DNA from: Thermofilum sp. NZ13
Lineage (GTDB): Archaea; Thermoproteota; Thermoprotei; Thermofilales; Thermofilaceae
Direction: 5' to 3'
Assembly (NCBI GenBank): GCA_002855745.1
Contig: NDWX01000005.1
Coordinates: forward strand, 1-64,000
DNA length: 64,000 nucleotides
How positions within the stretch are numbered: the stretch's first letter is position 1; the number at the start of each line of letters is the position of its first letter. The notes under the pieces were generated by a model that did not search any database, was not told where the DNA came from, and was given only the letters and a program-made list of their open reading frames with translations. Positions 17,328 through 26,253 of this stretch are shown here, one piece after another. A program made the position numbers and the translations under genes.

Positions 17328-17606
17328 ATGGGTAAGCACACGAAAGTAGTCGGAAGGGCTGGCAGGTTCGGAGCCCGCTATGGATCCACGCTTAGGAAGA
17401 AAGTCGCAGCCATCGAGCATAAGATGAAGGCCAAGCACAGGTGCCCACGTTGCCAGAGCGTTGGCACGCTCAAAAGAGTTAGCGTCGGCATATGGTCGTG
17501 CAAAAAGTGCGGTTACACATTCGCGGGTGGCGCCTACCTGCCTAGGACAGAGGCTGGCCGCACTTTCGCGCCTGAGGAGCTGAAGGCGCTAGGATTGAAA
17601 GGATAG
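17328..17606 (+). CDS. rpl37ae: Ribosomal protein L37ae
   Basis: 92 residues, four-Cys zinc ribbon CPRC...CKKC (about 38-60). N-terminal [18 protein letters not shown] is the family signature. GGTG lies eight bases before the ATG. Its 3' end overlaps the convergent Dim1 gene by 18 nt. Confidence 0.97.
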   Translation: MGKHTKVVGRAGRFGARYGSTLRKKVAAIEHKMKAKHRCPRCQSVGTLKRVSVGIWSCKKCGYTFAGGAYLPRTEAGRTFAPEELKALGLKG

Positions 17607-18386
17607 GTGCTTAACGATTTTGACAAAATCCCAGGGAGAGACCTCATAAACCCTTTTATCAGGGTCTATTCCCGCCTGTGAGAGTATCTCCCGCGCCTGC
17701 TCCTTGCTGATGCCCAAACCTATCGACAGCCCTGTTTGAAGCTTTTTCCTCCTATAAGGAAATACTTTTCGAGTAAATGCTTCAAGGTGCTCTAGGAAGC
17801 TTGAGGGAAACATCCTGGTTGGAACCATCCTAACCACCATTGTTTCCACCTTGGGCCTTGGGACGTAGGCTCGGCTTGGGATTATAAACAGCTCATCGAT
17901 GCTGAAGCACAGCTGTGCCACAACCGAGAGCCTGCCGTAATTCCTCGACGTTGGCTGAGCCAGCAACCTCTCCCCGACTTCCCGCTGCACACCGAGAACA
18001 GCGTACTCCAGGGCCTCATCCCTGCACAGTAAGAGCACTATCTCTGACGATAAGTTAAATGGAGTGTTGGACGCCACAACGTGCCTGCTCCTACTTAGCG
18101 CGAGTTTGGTGGCGTCTGATAAAACTATGTCGGCGTTACCTACCTCTTTTACACACTCTTTTAGGAGAAACACCATGTTAGGGTCTATTTCGCTGCAAAA
18201 AACGTACTCCACTCGTTTTGCTAGCTTCAAGGTCAAGCTACCTAGCCCGCAACCTATCTCATACACTACTCGCGCTTCGCCCACCGCGTCGGTAAACAGC
18301 TCTATGTACCGCTCATCCACCAATATATGCTGCCCTAGACGCTTACGCAGGTGGAGTTGCTTTAAGTTCCTCCAACACTCGGACAC
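17589..18386 (-). CDS. ksgA: rRNA adenine N6-dimethyltransferase Dim1/KsgA
   Basis: 265 residues from GTG 18386. N-terminal [11 protein letters not shown] is the KsgA/Dim1 signature. SAM-binding [16 protein letters not shown] (about 42-57), and motif [12 protein letters not shown], where the usual NLPY is NTPF. It dimethylates two adjacent adenines near the 3' end of 16S rRNA. The altered motif IV is worth noting but the rest of the core is intact. Confidence 0.93.
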   Translation of the reverse strand: MSECWRNLKQLHLRKRLGQHILVDERYIELFTDAVGEARVVYEIGCGLGSLTLKLAKRVEYVFCSEIDPNMVFLLKECVKEVGNADIVLSDATKLALSRSRHVVASNTPFNLSSEIVLLLCRDEALEYAVLGVQREVGERLLAQPTSRNYGRLSVVAQLCFSIDELFIIPSRAYVPRPKVETMVVRMVPTRMFPSSFLEHLEAFTRKVFPYRRKKLQTGLSIGLGISKEQAREILSQAGIDPDKRVYEVSPWDFVKIVKHLSFQS

Positions 18387-18441
18387 AGCATGCCTTCCTC
18401 CCGCTCATTATTCGAGGCAATATCAAGCTTTCGACTGGAGG

Positions 18442-18517
18442 GGCCCGGGCCGAGATTTGAACTCGGGTTCACCGGCTCCACAGGCCGGCGTGTTAACCAG
18501 GCTACACCACCCGGGCC
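18442..18517 (-). tRNA. tRNA-His(GTG)
   Basis: Minus strand: G-1 before acceptor GCCCGGG, which pairs with CCCGGGC followed by C73, both His identity features. Anticodon arm CCGGC-CTGTGGA-GCCGG, no intron. TATA-like CTTAAAAAG at about 18550 on the same strand. Confidence 0.95.
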
Positions 18518-18656
18518 TCAGCTACTCAGATTTGTACTTGGCGACGGCTCTTTTTAAGTTTTCCCTCGTTTATTCTCGTGCTCAACTCACAGCTAATCTT
18601 GCTGCAAACTGGACCGGGGGAGTGTAAGCTAGTGGTCGAGCAGTACATGCGAACTT

Positions 18657-18706
18657 CTCCTTTTCTGCTCACACTGCCCTCTTAACTCCTCATCATCCTT
18701 TCTCGG
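18657..18706 (-). repeat. Dispersed repeat, copy D2
   Basis: Minus strand: AAAGGATGATGAGGAGTTAAG, then AGGGCAGTGTGAGCAGAAAAG. Same block as D1 and D4. It lies between tRNA-His and the dephospho-CoA kinase gene, about 90 nt before the latter's start. Confidence 0.55.
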
Positions 18707-18793
18707 CCCGCGGACCGCTTACCAGGTATTGCGCTTGGTGCGGCAACGTGTACCTGAGTTTCGGGAAAAGCTAAAAAGCACCATTGCTACGAG

Positions 18794-19345
18794 GTGGGTG
18801 TGCAGCCTCAGCGCGTGCTCGTGCTTCGTGAAGAGGGGCGAGCGATGCTCGCGTACGGTTGGGGGTTCATGATATTCGAAGACCCTCCTGATTCCGTGAG
18901 AACGCTGTTTAATCTGAGCAGGATGGTGGGGATGGGCGGTAAGCCCTTTATAATCACAGTCGGCGACGTTGTTTCCAGCACCTTCGAGACCTACGCGTAC
19001 ACTAATGTGGCGATAGTTGACGGAAAGACTCGCCGTAGAGTGGAACTGGGGGGATCGGGGATCGAGGCTGAGTACAAGTGCAGGAACAGCCCTGGAACGA
19101 TAACCCCTGAGTGCTACAGTGCGGTGAGTCAGGCTGTTGGGTTAACACCCGCTGAAGGCAGAGCGAGAGTTGCCGTGGAGGGAGAGGAGGATCTCCTGTC
19201 GCTTGTGGCCATAAGAGAGTGCAGACTTAACACGGGCTGGGTTGTCTACGGGCACTGGAAAGGATTCGTCTGCGCTATCCCGTGCACACCGTTTTTCAAG
19301 AGATTAGCCGAGGTACTTCTCCAAACCTGTTTCGAGAAGCAGTGA
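18794..19345 (+). CDS. GTP-dependent dephospho-CoA kinase (DUF359 family)
   Basis: 183 residues from GTG 18794 (GTG 18800 possible; TATA GCTAAAAAGC at 18769). Family motifs in order: VGDVVSST (about 56), AIVDGKTRR (about 75), NSPGTIT (about 97), VEGEEDLLSLVAI (about 128) and WVVYGHWKGFVCA. It performs the last step of CoA synthesis in archaea. CoaD, the preceding step, is encoded at 35.6 kb in this window. The 3' end overlaps the convergent TFB-like gene by 42 nt. Confidence 0.88.
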   Translation: MGVQPQRVLVLREEGRAMLAYGWGFMIFEDPPDSVRTLFNLSRMVGMGGKPFIITVGDVVSSTFETYAYTNVAIVDGKTRRRVELGGSGIEAEYKCRNSPGTITPECYSAVSQAVGLTPAEGRARVAVEGEEDLLSLVAIRECRLNTGWVVYGHWKGFVCAIPCTPFFKRLAEVLLQTCFEKQ

Positions 19346-20098
19346 TGTGACGAAATCAATATTGCTGCGCAGCGACGAATAGGGCACGCGGAGCGCCTTC
19401 GCGAAGTAGTATAAGTCTCTTTCCACGCCAAGCTTTCGTAGCACTATAACGGCTACTGCGGCGGCAACGTTCCTCCTACTCCTCCCCACAGCGTACCTCC
19501 TGATGCGGGAAAGTATTAGTTTTGCATGCCTTTTGGCGACTTCCCGTAGGCCTGGGTCAGCGATGTTTACCATCAAGCCCTCAAGGTCGGCATCCCACTC
19601 GCTGGCAATTAGCCCAAACTGTCGGGCGAAAGGTAAGAGGTGAAGCACGTCTCGAACCCTCAGCTTTAAACCGTGTGCGCGAAGCGTCTTAACGAAGTCT
19701 CGCAGGTTCACCAAGGGGTTACGCCTCTTTGACTCCAGGTAGAGCAAAAGCGCCAAGATAGCAGTCTTTCTAAATCCCGCATCTTCCTGTTTACTAAGGA
19801 AGATGGTGAAGCGCTTATAATCCTCCAGGATCCTTTTTCTCGCATCGGGACTGAGGTTGAAAGCGCTCGAGACCTTGCTGAGGATTCTCCAGAGCCTGTA
19901 GTCCTCGAGTTGGCCTGTAATGATGAGGTTCAGCCTTTCCAAGTGAAAATCCTCGCTGTGGGATCTCCTACGTGAAACTACTTCGCGCCCAGCAAGCGTG
20001 GAGTCCAGGCTTATCTCGACTACAAGGCCGCACTGAGAGCAAACGTAGTAGCCCCTCGGGTCTAAGACAACCTCTCCGCCGCAGACCTCGCACCTCAC
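19304..20098 (-). CDS. Divergent transcription factor B (TFB/TFIIB-like)
   Basis: 264 residues from GTG 20098, leaderless by its TATA at about 20125. N-terminal zinc ribbon C3/C6/C20/C23, a short linker (GREVVSRRRSHSEDF) and two cyclin-like repeats of about 90 residues each. Canonical TFB is about 300 residues with highly conserved B-finger and cyclin repeats; this one is shorter and strongly diverged. It is probably a paralogue rather than the housekeeping TFB. Confidence 0.7.
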   Translation of the reverse strand: MRCEVCGGEVVLDPRGYYVCSQCGLVVEISLDSTLAGREVVSRRRSHSEDFHLERLNLIITGQLEDYRLWRILSKVSSAFNLSPDARKRILEDYKRFTIFLSKQEDAGFRKTAILALLLYLESKRRNPLVNLRDFVKTLRAHGLKLRVRDVLHLLPFARQFGLIASEWDADLEGLMVNIADPGLREVAKRHAKLILSRIRRYAVGRSRRNVAAAVAVIVLRKLGVERDLYYFAKALRVPYSSLRSNIDFVTSLLLETGLEKYLG

Positions 20099-20266
20099 GC
20101 GAATAACAGCTGTTCATGGATTGAAATATAATGGGGGCTGATTCGAGGAGGGGGTGTTAAACTATTATAAAAAATTTCCGTACAGGCTCAAAGATGGAGC
20201 CCAGTATTCGCAAGTTATCGCAAACCATGTAGTGACAGTGAGCTCTGAAGAGTAGATTTGCGATAG

Positions 20267-20500
20267 CTATACTTCAACAACAGGCATTGTTAAGGTTCTC
20301 TTGACCCCCGGCAGCATGCGTATTCTGGTGAGGATAACCTCCCGTATCTCCTTTTCATCGCTACCTGCAATCTTCACGATTATATCGTAGACACCGTAGA
20401 GGAGGTTTGCCTCAACTACACCTGGCACCTTCTTCAGCTCCTCTATCACCGCGCGCTCTTTACCAATATCACAGTTTATCAGAACATAAGCTGTAGGCAT
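20267..20500 (-). CDS. Stand-alone RAM (Lrp/AsnC ligand-binding) domain protein
   Basis: 77 residues. It consists only of the alpha-beta RAM fold (AYVLINCDIGKERAVIEELK, VVEANLLYGVYDIIVKI), without the HTH present in full Lrp. Such proteins bind amino acids or modulate Lrp regulators by co-assembly. TATA CTTAAATAG lies about 27 nt upstream, suggesting a leaderless mRNA. Confidence 0.85.
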   Translation of the reverse strand: MPTAYVLINCDIGKERAVIEELKKVPGVVEANLLYGVYDIIVKIAGSDEKEIREVILTRIRMLPGVKRTLTMPVVEV

Positions 20501-20831
20501 TGATTAAATCATTCTGCAAGGTGCTATTTAAGAATTTTCGCATAAAGAAGTAAGTGCTTGTGTCTGCTCCTGAGCCTGAGAAGGTACAGAGACAGTCTGC
20601 CTCTGCTTGCGCAGAGGAGCTACACGAGCCATGTCAGTCTGTTACACCCACATGTATCGTCCCATTACCTTATCTCCTGCTCAACTCACTCCAAACCGCA
20701 GGGAGCCGGAGCCCCAGAAAACCTCAAAGAGAGTTCGGGGGGTGCGCCGAGAATGCATAGTTTAACTCTTTACCGAGCAAATCTAGGGAGGAGAAAGAAT
20801 AAATATTGAGACAAAGTAGGGGATCATGGTA
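20501..20831. other. Intergenic stretch with one hairpin
   Basis: No gene is seen. CCTCTGC-TTGC-GCAGAGG at about 20601-20618 is a perfect 7-bp stem, flanked by partly complementary GTACAGAGAC and GTCAGTCTGTTAC, giving a rod with an internal loop and ACA motifs just 3'. It resembles an H/ACA outline but has no K-turn, so the class is left open. Confidence 0.3.
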
Positions 20832-20905
20832 GCGGCCGTGGTCTAGTCTGGAAGGATGGCGGCCTTCCACGCCGCAGATCCCGGGTTCAAATCCCGGCGG
20901 CCGCA
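20832..20905 (+). tRNA. tRNA-Gly(TCC)
   Basis: Acceptor GCGGCCG/CGGCCGC with A73; anticodon arm GCGGC-CTTCCAC-GCCGC; T-arm CCGGG-TTCAAAT-CCCGG. No intron. TATA AATAAATATT at about 20799. Confidence 0.95.
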
Positions 20906-20946
20906 CTTTCAGGTTGACTCCTTTCCCGCATTCAACTGCTTTCGAG

Positions 20947-21474
20947 CTATACTAGGCCAGCCAGCTTGTAAAGCCTATGAACTCTTTCTTCTCCGTTTAT
21001 TGCGTCGATGACCTCAGCTGTCTGCACCGGAACGAGGGCGCGCCATGCTGGGTTCCGCTGAGCCATAAGCTGTCTTATTCTCGTCCCTGAGTACTTCTCC
21101 CTATCGAAAAAGGGTATTTCTTCCACAGGAATCCCCGACGCCTCCAGTAACATCCGTGAGAGCTCGTCGTTTGTGTAAGCTACTTGAAAGCTAGGGGAAA
21201 ACGTCCTTACGTTGCACACCCACTTGGAGTGCTCCGAAATCGTGTCTGGAATCATGATGACTATAACTTTTTCGATCATGCCTGAGCCCCTGAGGGTGCT
21301 CCAGATCATGAGCGCCCTTTCCCCGGCGGTGAAGGGGTTCCTTGGCTCGAAGCTTACCTGAGCGCTACCTATCCCGACTATCACTTCATCCTCGCGGGAG
21401 AGTATCCACTCTATCGCTTTATAGTGGCCCAGATGAAATGGCTGAAAACGCCCGATGTAAAGAGCTCTCCTCAA
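20947..21474 (-). CDS. nadM: Nicotinamide-nucleotide adenylyltransferase
   Basis: 175 residues from TTG 21474, preceded by GGGGGT. Archaeal NadM signature: YIGRFQPFHLGHYKAIEWIL (nucleotidyltransferase HxGH near the N-terminus) and the late SGTRIRQLM (ISSTxIR-like). It forms NAD+ from NMN and ATP. It begins 16 nt after the reverse gyrase stop and is probably co-transcribed. Confidence 0.95.
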   Translation of the reverse strand: MRRALYIGRFQPFHLGHYKAIEWILSREDEVIVGIGSAQVSFEPRNPFTAGERALMIWSTLRGSGMIEKVIVIMIPDTISEHSKWVCNVRTFSPSFQVAYTNDELSRMLLEASGIPVEEIPFFDREKYSGTRIRQLMAQRNPAWRALVPVQTAEVIDAINGEERVHRLYKLAGLV

Positions 21475-21489
21475 GCAGACCCCCTTTTC

Positions 21490-24400
21490 TCAAACCTTCA
21501 GGGGCGTGCTCTCGATACGCATAAGATCGTTGTAGAACTCGTAGAGAATCTCTCTATAATCTCTTAAGCCGTTTTCCACCTCGTCCATTTTCTCCAAAAC
21601 CTTCTTGGTGGTCTCCTCGGACACCAGGTCCCCAAAGCTTTCATTCAAACTCGTGTAAACGCTTACTCCAAGTTTAGTCGGCACGAGCTTTCCTCCCTTA
21701 ACTTCGATGACGTAGTTTCTGATGAAAAGCTTCTTGATGATCTCCGCGTAGGTTGAAGGCCTCCCGATGTTCCTCTCCTTCATCAACGCGATTACGTCGG
21801 CCTGAGAGTAAAGTGGCACAGTGGGTCTTCTCCTGTAGTCTACGCTGACAATCCTGTATTTTCCAGGGCTTAGCCTGAAGTTCTGCCGTAAGGGAAGCAT
21901 CTTCAGGAAGCCTTCCTCCAAGACCTCTGACACAAAACCGTACGTCTTCACGAAGTACGCCGACGAGACCTCTACGGTTTCTTCTATCACCCTAGCAGGA
22001 GGCATCTGGCTCGCCATAAACCTGGCAAATATTAGTCGGTAGAGCGCAAAGTGCTGCCTTGTCAGAGGGATGGGTAGCTGCAGTATACCCTGCTGTATCA
22101 TGGTCGAAAGCGTCTCCGCGTCTAAGGGTCTTGTCGGTCGAATACACTCGTGCGCCCCCTCAGTCCCCCATCGGCGTGGAACAAAGAACTCCGCCCCAAA
22201 CTTCTCCGATAGGTAGGTTCTCGCTACCTGCAAACCTGCATCCGAAACCCTAGTGCTATCCGTTCTATGGTAGGTTATCAGACCGCTCTCGAAGAGCTGC
22301 TGCGCGATCCTCATCGCCACGTCAGCATTCATTCCGAGAACTTCATTGGCGTCTCTAAGCATGGCGTCCGTGGTGTAGGGGGGCGGCGGGTTCAGTAGCT
22401 TCTCTACAGCCGCCTTCTTCTCCACCGTAACTTCGCTCCCTTGAAGCTCCTCCGCAACAACGCTCGGGCGCTTACCGTTTAGCTGGACGTCCTCGACTAT
22501 TAGGTAGACGTCGTTCTCGAGCGTGACCCGGAAGACGGGCTTTACGCTTCTTAACGAATCACGGTACCTCTGGATTATCCACCCTAAGACCGGCGTCTGC
22601 ACTCTACCGGCCGATAGCCAGCGCGACCCATACTTCTCGTGAAGCTTCTTGCTTAAAGCAAAGCCAAGCCACCTGTCCTCGATGCGGCGAACAAGCTGGG
22701 ACTCTACAAGGTTCATGTTTATTTCCCGGGGGCTTCTCAGCGCTTCCTCGAAGGCCCTACGAGTAACCTCGTGGAACTCTATGCGTTTTAAAACGCGTGT
22801 AAACGGTTTCAGCACTAGGTACACGTCCCACGCTATCTTCTCACCCTCGGTATCCGGGTCCGTGGCCAAGAGCACTTCGTCCACTTCCGACGCTAGCTCT
22901 TGCAAGCTTCTCACAATGTCTAGCTTGTCCAAAACCCGCTGGCTGCCGCAGTAAGGGCACACCCTGGTGCTGGACCCCTTGCCCTTAAAGTTGAACGTGT
23001 TACCGTCGGCTTTGAAGTCTGTGAACTGACGCCCGCAGTCCAGGCACCGCTTAATGGAGGTGAACACCGGGACGAACGCTTTCCTCTCCGCATTAACCAG
23101 AACTCCGTACTTATTGTCGCTGAAGCCTCTGAAAAAGAACTCCGCCGAAGTTATAAGGTCAAATACGTGACCCTGGGACGCCACGATCTGCAGAATCCTG
23201 TCTCCGGTTGACGTTTCGTAAGATATTATGCCGTTAAACTTGCGCTTAGTAGGCTTGCCAAAGAACGATGCGATGGTTCTCGCCTTGGTGGGAGACTCGA
23301 CGACGACGAGGGTAGACTTCACGAGGTCTTTGGTCACAGCCCCGGAAACATCCCCTGCAAGGACCCTGCGGATGAAATCTCTTTCCTTTGAAATCTCTTG
23401 GATAACCTCCTTGAGATTAATCTCGTCGATCCTTCTCCATTGAGAATCCCCCGAGTAAAACCTCATAGATCTCATGAATTTCTCCAGGAGAACCTGGTCT
23501 TGTTCGACAACTATCGATAACCCCTTCGAGATCCCGCCGGCGTATAGTCTCGACGTTCTACCTGAAGCCTGCACATACGTGAAGACGTCAGGTATGAGCA
23601 TGTATAGCTCTCCGTTCTCCTCTACAAGCTTCACCGCCGTTTCGGCAGACAGCCTCTCCAGAACCTTTCTATCCGAAAGATACTTCTCCACGATAGATCT
23701 CAACCTAAGGAGGTTCCGAATGAGGGTCGAGAACCTACCGCTCGCATCGCCGCGGGCGTAGAGCTCCTGCACCTGCCTATACTGGTTAGCGTCCAGCTGA
23801 AGCAACCTGTTCCTCACGCTGGCTATGAGCCTGTCTATTTCGGCTCTGTCGCCCTTCTCTGAGATCTGCGATATGTTTGAAGCCAGCTGGAGAAGCCTAG
23901 ATGGTGTTAGCTCTTCTGGCTTTAATCTGAACTTGAACCTGGGAACACCGACGAACACCGCATACTTTACAACTTGGGGAAGATCGAGACCCCTGACTAG
24001 CAAACCGTAGTAGCTCGCTATCCCTATGATGACGTCTAACCCCCCTTCGCTGAACTGCTCCAATACACCTTTTTTCACTCTGCGGTAAACGTACTCCGCT
24101 CTTATCCCGCGCGACCGGAGCTCCGACGCGACGCTCGCGAGCTCCTCCTCCGGTGTTCCCATCGGGAAAAACACTAAGCCGCCTGAGCCCAACTTCGTGA
24201 TTATTTCTATAGCGCTCTCGGTTGGTTTTCCATCTGTAACTAGTGCGTAAACATCTAGTACATTCCTCAGCTGCTCGCTCCTCGTACCCACCTCAAATCC
24301 TAGAAGCTCACGGAACAGTTTCACCCTAACTCCCCGCGCCCTACCCGTAGCCGTAGATACCACCAAAACGCCCCTTCTCCCCTTACTCGCCAGCATCGTG

Positions 24401-25269
24401 CTTAGCTTCCTCTGCAACTCTTCCAGCTCTTTTGTCGCTTCTTCACTCTGTTTCCTGTTGCGCTGAGAGTATGCGAGCTTTCCCTTAAGCATCACGATCT
24501 CGAACGCCGTTGAGATCTCTTCCTGGGAAAAGCCGAGTAGGGTCAGTATTCTCTCTATGTTTTTAGATGACTTTAGAACCGAGTCGACGTCGTCTACGAA
24601 TATGAAGTCGAAGCTCATAGAGGAGAGCTTGTCAAAGTGGTGCGATAGGAAGTGCGAGGTTGATAAGAGGAGTGAGAACTCCCCCCTGGCTATCCTCTCA
24701 AGTGCCTCTTCGCGCTCCTTTTGGGAGAGCCCCGAGTGGTAGGTGACTATAGAGTCCTTGTTCACTCCAACGCGATCCGAGAATAGGAGGGTCTTCTTGT
24801 AGACCTGGTTCAGCAGGGTTGTTGTGGGGAGGATAAGGTAAGCGCGTCGGCCTTTGGAGACCATATAAAGGGCCATGATTATGCCGAAAACAGTTTTACC
24901 GACACCTGTTGGGGCAAGGACCGCGAAGCTTGACCCTTTAATCACTCTCCTAGCCCAGGTCACCTGCGCAGACCAAGGTTTGCTGGCTAAGGCCTTTTCG
25001 AAGAACGAGGTGAACTCTGAGAGCTCCTCCTCGATTTTGAGCACATAACCCAGCCTTTCGGTTTTTCCCGTTTCCTTCAAGAGCCTTACAACTGAGGCCA
25101 GAAAGCTCCTGTAGCTTTCTAGGTCTACTGGCTCCTCGAGTCCACGGGGGCTCTTTGAAGAGGGGAGACAAACGTAGCAGGGTAGCCTCTGGTTCAACCT
25201 GGTGTCGGTTATAGGACCACCGCAGTTGGGGCACGCCTCACGGAAGATCGCGTGTATGTTCTCCTCCAC
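21490..25269 (-). CDS. topR: Reverse gyrase
   Basis: 1259 residues from GTG 25269. N-terminal zinc finger (ACPNCGG...CYVC), SF2 helicase domain with Walker A LAPTGVGKT (about 125) and DDVD in place of DEAD, second zinc finger CLDC...CPYC, Toprim domain (LVVVESPTKA), and type IA topoisomerase core with catalytic Tyr in GLITYHRTDS (about 1000). It is a single polypeptide, not split. It introduces positive supercoils and is diagnostic of hyperthermophiles. It lies 49 nt behind porB. Confidence 0.98.
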   Translation of the reverse strand: MEENIHAIFREACPNCGGPITDTRLNQRLPCYVCLPSSKSPRGLEEPVDLESYRSFLASVVRLLKETGKTERLGYVLKIEEELSEFTSFFEKALASKPWSAQVTWARRVIKGSSFAVLAPTGVGKTVFGIIMALYMVSKGRRAYLILPTTTLLNQVYKKTLLFSDRVGVNKDSIVTYHSGLSQKEREEALERIARGEFSLLLSTSHFLSHHFDKLSSMSFDFIFVDDVDSVLKSSKNIERILTLLGFSQEEISTAFEIVMLKGKLAYSQRNRKQSEEATKELEELQRKLSTMLASKGRRGVLVVSTATGRARGVRVKLFRELLGFEVGTRSEQLRNVLDVYALVTDGKPTESAIEIITKLGSGGLVFFPMGTPEEELASVASELRSRGIRAEYVYRRVKKGVLEQFSEGGLDVIIGIASYYGLLVRGLDLPQVVKYAVFVGVPRFKFRLKPEELTPSRLLQLASNISQISEKGDRAEIDRLIASVRNRLLQLDANQYRQVQELYARGDASGRFSTLIRNLLRLRSIVEKYLSDRKVLERLSAETAVKLVEENGELYMLIPDVFTYVQASGRTSRLYAGGISKGLSIVVEQDQVLLEKFMRSMRFYSGDSQWRRIDEINLKEVIQEISKERDFIRRVLAGDVSGAVTKDLVKSTLVVVESPTKARTIASFFGKPTKRKFNGIISYETSTGDRILQIVASQGHVFDLITSAEFFFRGFSDNKYGVLVNAERKAFVPVFTSIKRCLDCGRQFTDFKADGNTFNFKGKGSSTRVCPYCGSQRVLDKLDIVRSLQELASEVDEVLLATDPDTEGEKIAWDVYLVLKPFTRVLKRIEFHEVTRRAFEEALRSPREINMNLVESQLVRRIEDRWLGFALSKKLHEKYGSRWLSAGRVQTPVLGWIIQRYRDSLRSVKPVFRVTLENDVYLIVEDVQLNGKRPSVVAEELQGSEVTVEKKAAVEKLLNPPPPYTTDAMLRDANEVLGMNADVAMRIAQQLFESGLITYHRTDSTRVSDAGLQVARTYLSEKFGAEFFVPRRWGTEGAHECIRPTRPLDAETLSTMIQQGILQLPIPLTRQHFALYRLIFARFMASQMPPARVIEETVEVSSAYFVKTYGFVSEVLEEGFLKMLPLRQNFRLSPGKYRIVSVDYRRRPTVPLYSQADVIALMKERNIGRPSTYAEIIKKLFIRNYVIEVKGGKLVPTKLGVSVYTSLNESFGDLVSEETTKKVLEKMDEVENGLRDYREILYEFYNDLMRIESTPLKV

Positions 25270-25317
25270 TTTCCTCGTGAGGAGTAGTTTCAGAGAAAGC
25301 TTTAAAAAAGTAGTGTT

Positions 25318-26253
25318 TTAGGATTGGGAGGCGAGCTTAACCAGGCGGTTCCAGTTCTCCTCGATGTCTCTCTTGATTTCCTCGAGGAGCCACCTGTTCT
25401 GTGGCTCCAGCAGATGCCGGAACCTACCCTGAAGCTTGAAGTAGTCCTCTATGGGTTTCGGTTCCTTCACGGGAACTGTGATCCTTATTTTGCCATTCTC
25501 GTACTCGTAGAGCGGCCATATTCGCGTCTGGACGGCCAGCCTTGCGACCTCGATGCTCCTCGAGGGGTCAAAGTACCAGCCGGTGGGACACGGGGTGAAG
25601 TAGTGGAGCACTACGGGACCGCTGAAGGAAGCGGCTTTAACGAGCTTGTTGTACATGTCGACCGGGAAGGCGGGGTTCATCGTGGCGGCATACGGGACCC
25701 CGTGTGCGATCGCTATGTCTATGAGGTTCTTCTTCCTCTCAAGCTTCCCGGGTATCACTTTCCCAGCGGGGCTGGTTGTGGTGTGGGCTCCTTTGGGCGT
25801 TGCCCCGCTTCTCTGGATCCCGGTGTTCATGTAGGCCTCGTTGTCGTAGCATATGTATATGAGGTCATGCCCCCTCTCGAGTGCACCGCTCAATGCCTGG
25901 AATCCTATATCGAACGTACCGCCGTCGCCGGCGAAGACGATGACTTTAGGCTTCTTGTTGCCGTATTTCTTACTTAGAATCTTAAACGCGGATTCAATGC
26001 CACTGGCTACTGCCGCTGAGTTCTCAAAGGCTACGTGGACCCATGGAACCCCCCAGCTTGTATAGGGGAATATGGTGGTAGCGACCTCCAGGCATCCCGT
26101 GGCGTTAACAACCACCTTGGGATCCGGCACGGCTTTTAAAGCCATCCTGACTATCTGAGGTATGCCGCATCCAGCGCACAGCCTATGACCTGGAGCAAAG
26201 TACTCTGCTCTCGGGATTTCCTTTAAAGTCCTAATGAACTTCGCCTCACTCAC
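25318..26253 (-). CDS. porB: 2-oxoacid (pyruvate):ferredoxin oxidoreductase beta subunit
   Basis: 311 residues. TPP-binding segment GDGGTFDIGFQALSGALERG (about 110-130) and Cys motif CAGCGIP (about 26-32) for a [4Fe-4S] cluster. Stop-start overlap with porA at 26253. The four subunits decarboxylate a 2-oxoacid to acyl-CoA and reduce ferredoxin. Confidence 0.93.
   Translation of the reverse strand: MSEAKFIRTLKEIPRAEYFAPGHRLCAGCGIPQIVRMALKAVPDPKVVVNATGCLEVATTIFPYTSWGVPWVHVAFENSAAVASGIESAFKILSKKYGNKKPKVIVFAGDGGTFDIGFQALSGALERGHDLIYICYDNEAYMNTGIQRSGATPKGAHTTTSPAGKVIPGKLERKKNLIDIAIAHGVPYAATMNPAFPVDMYNKLVKAASFSGPVVLHYFTPCPTGWYFDPSRSIEVARLAVQTRIWPLYEYENGKIRITVPVKEPKPIEDYFKLQGRFRHLLEPQNRWLLEEIKRDIEENWNRLVKLASQS

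Noticed and set aside
25324-25977. 217-codon open frame on the plus strand
   Set aside because: Antisense to porB, which carries clear TPP and cluster-binding motifs.
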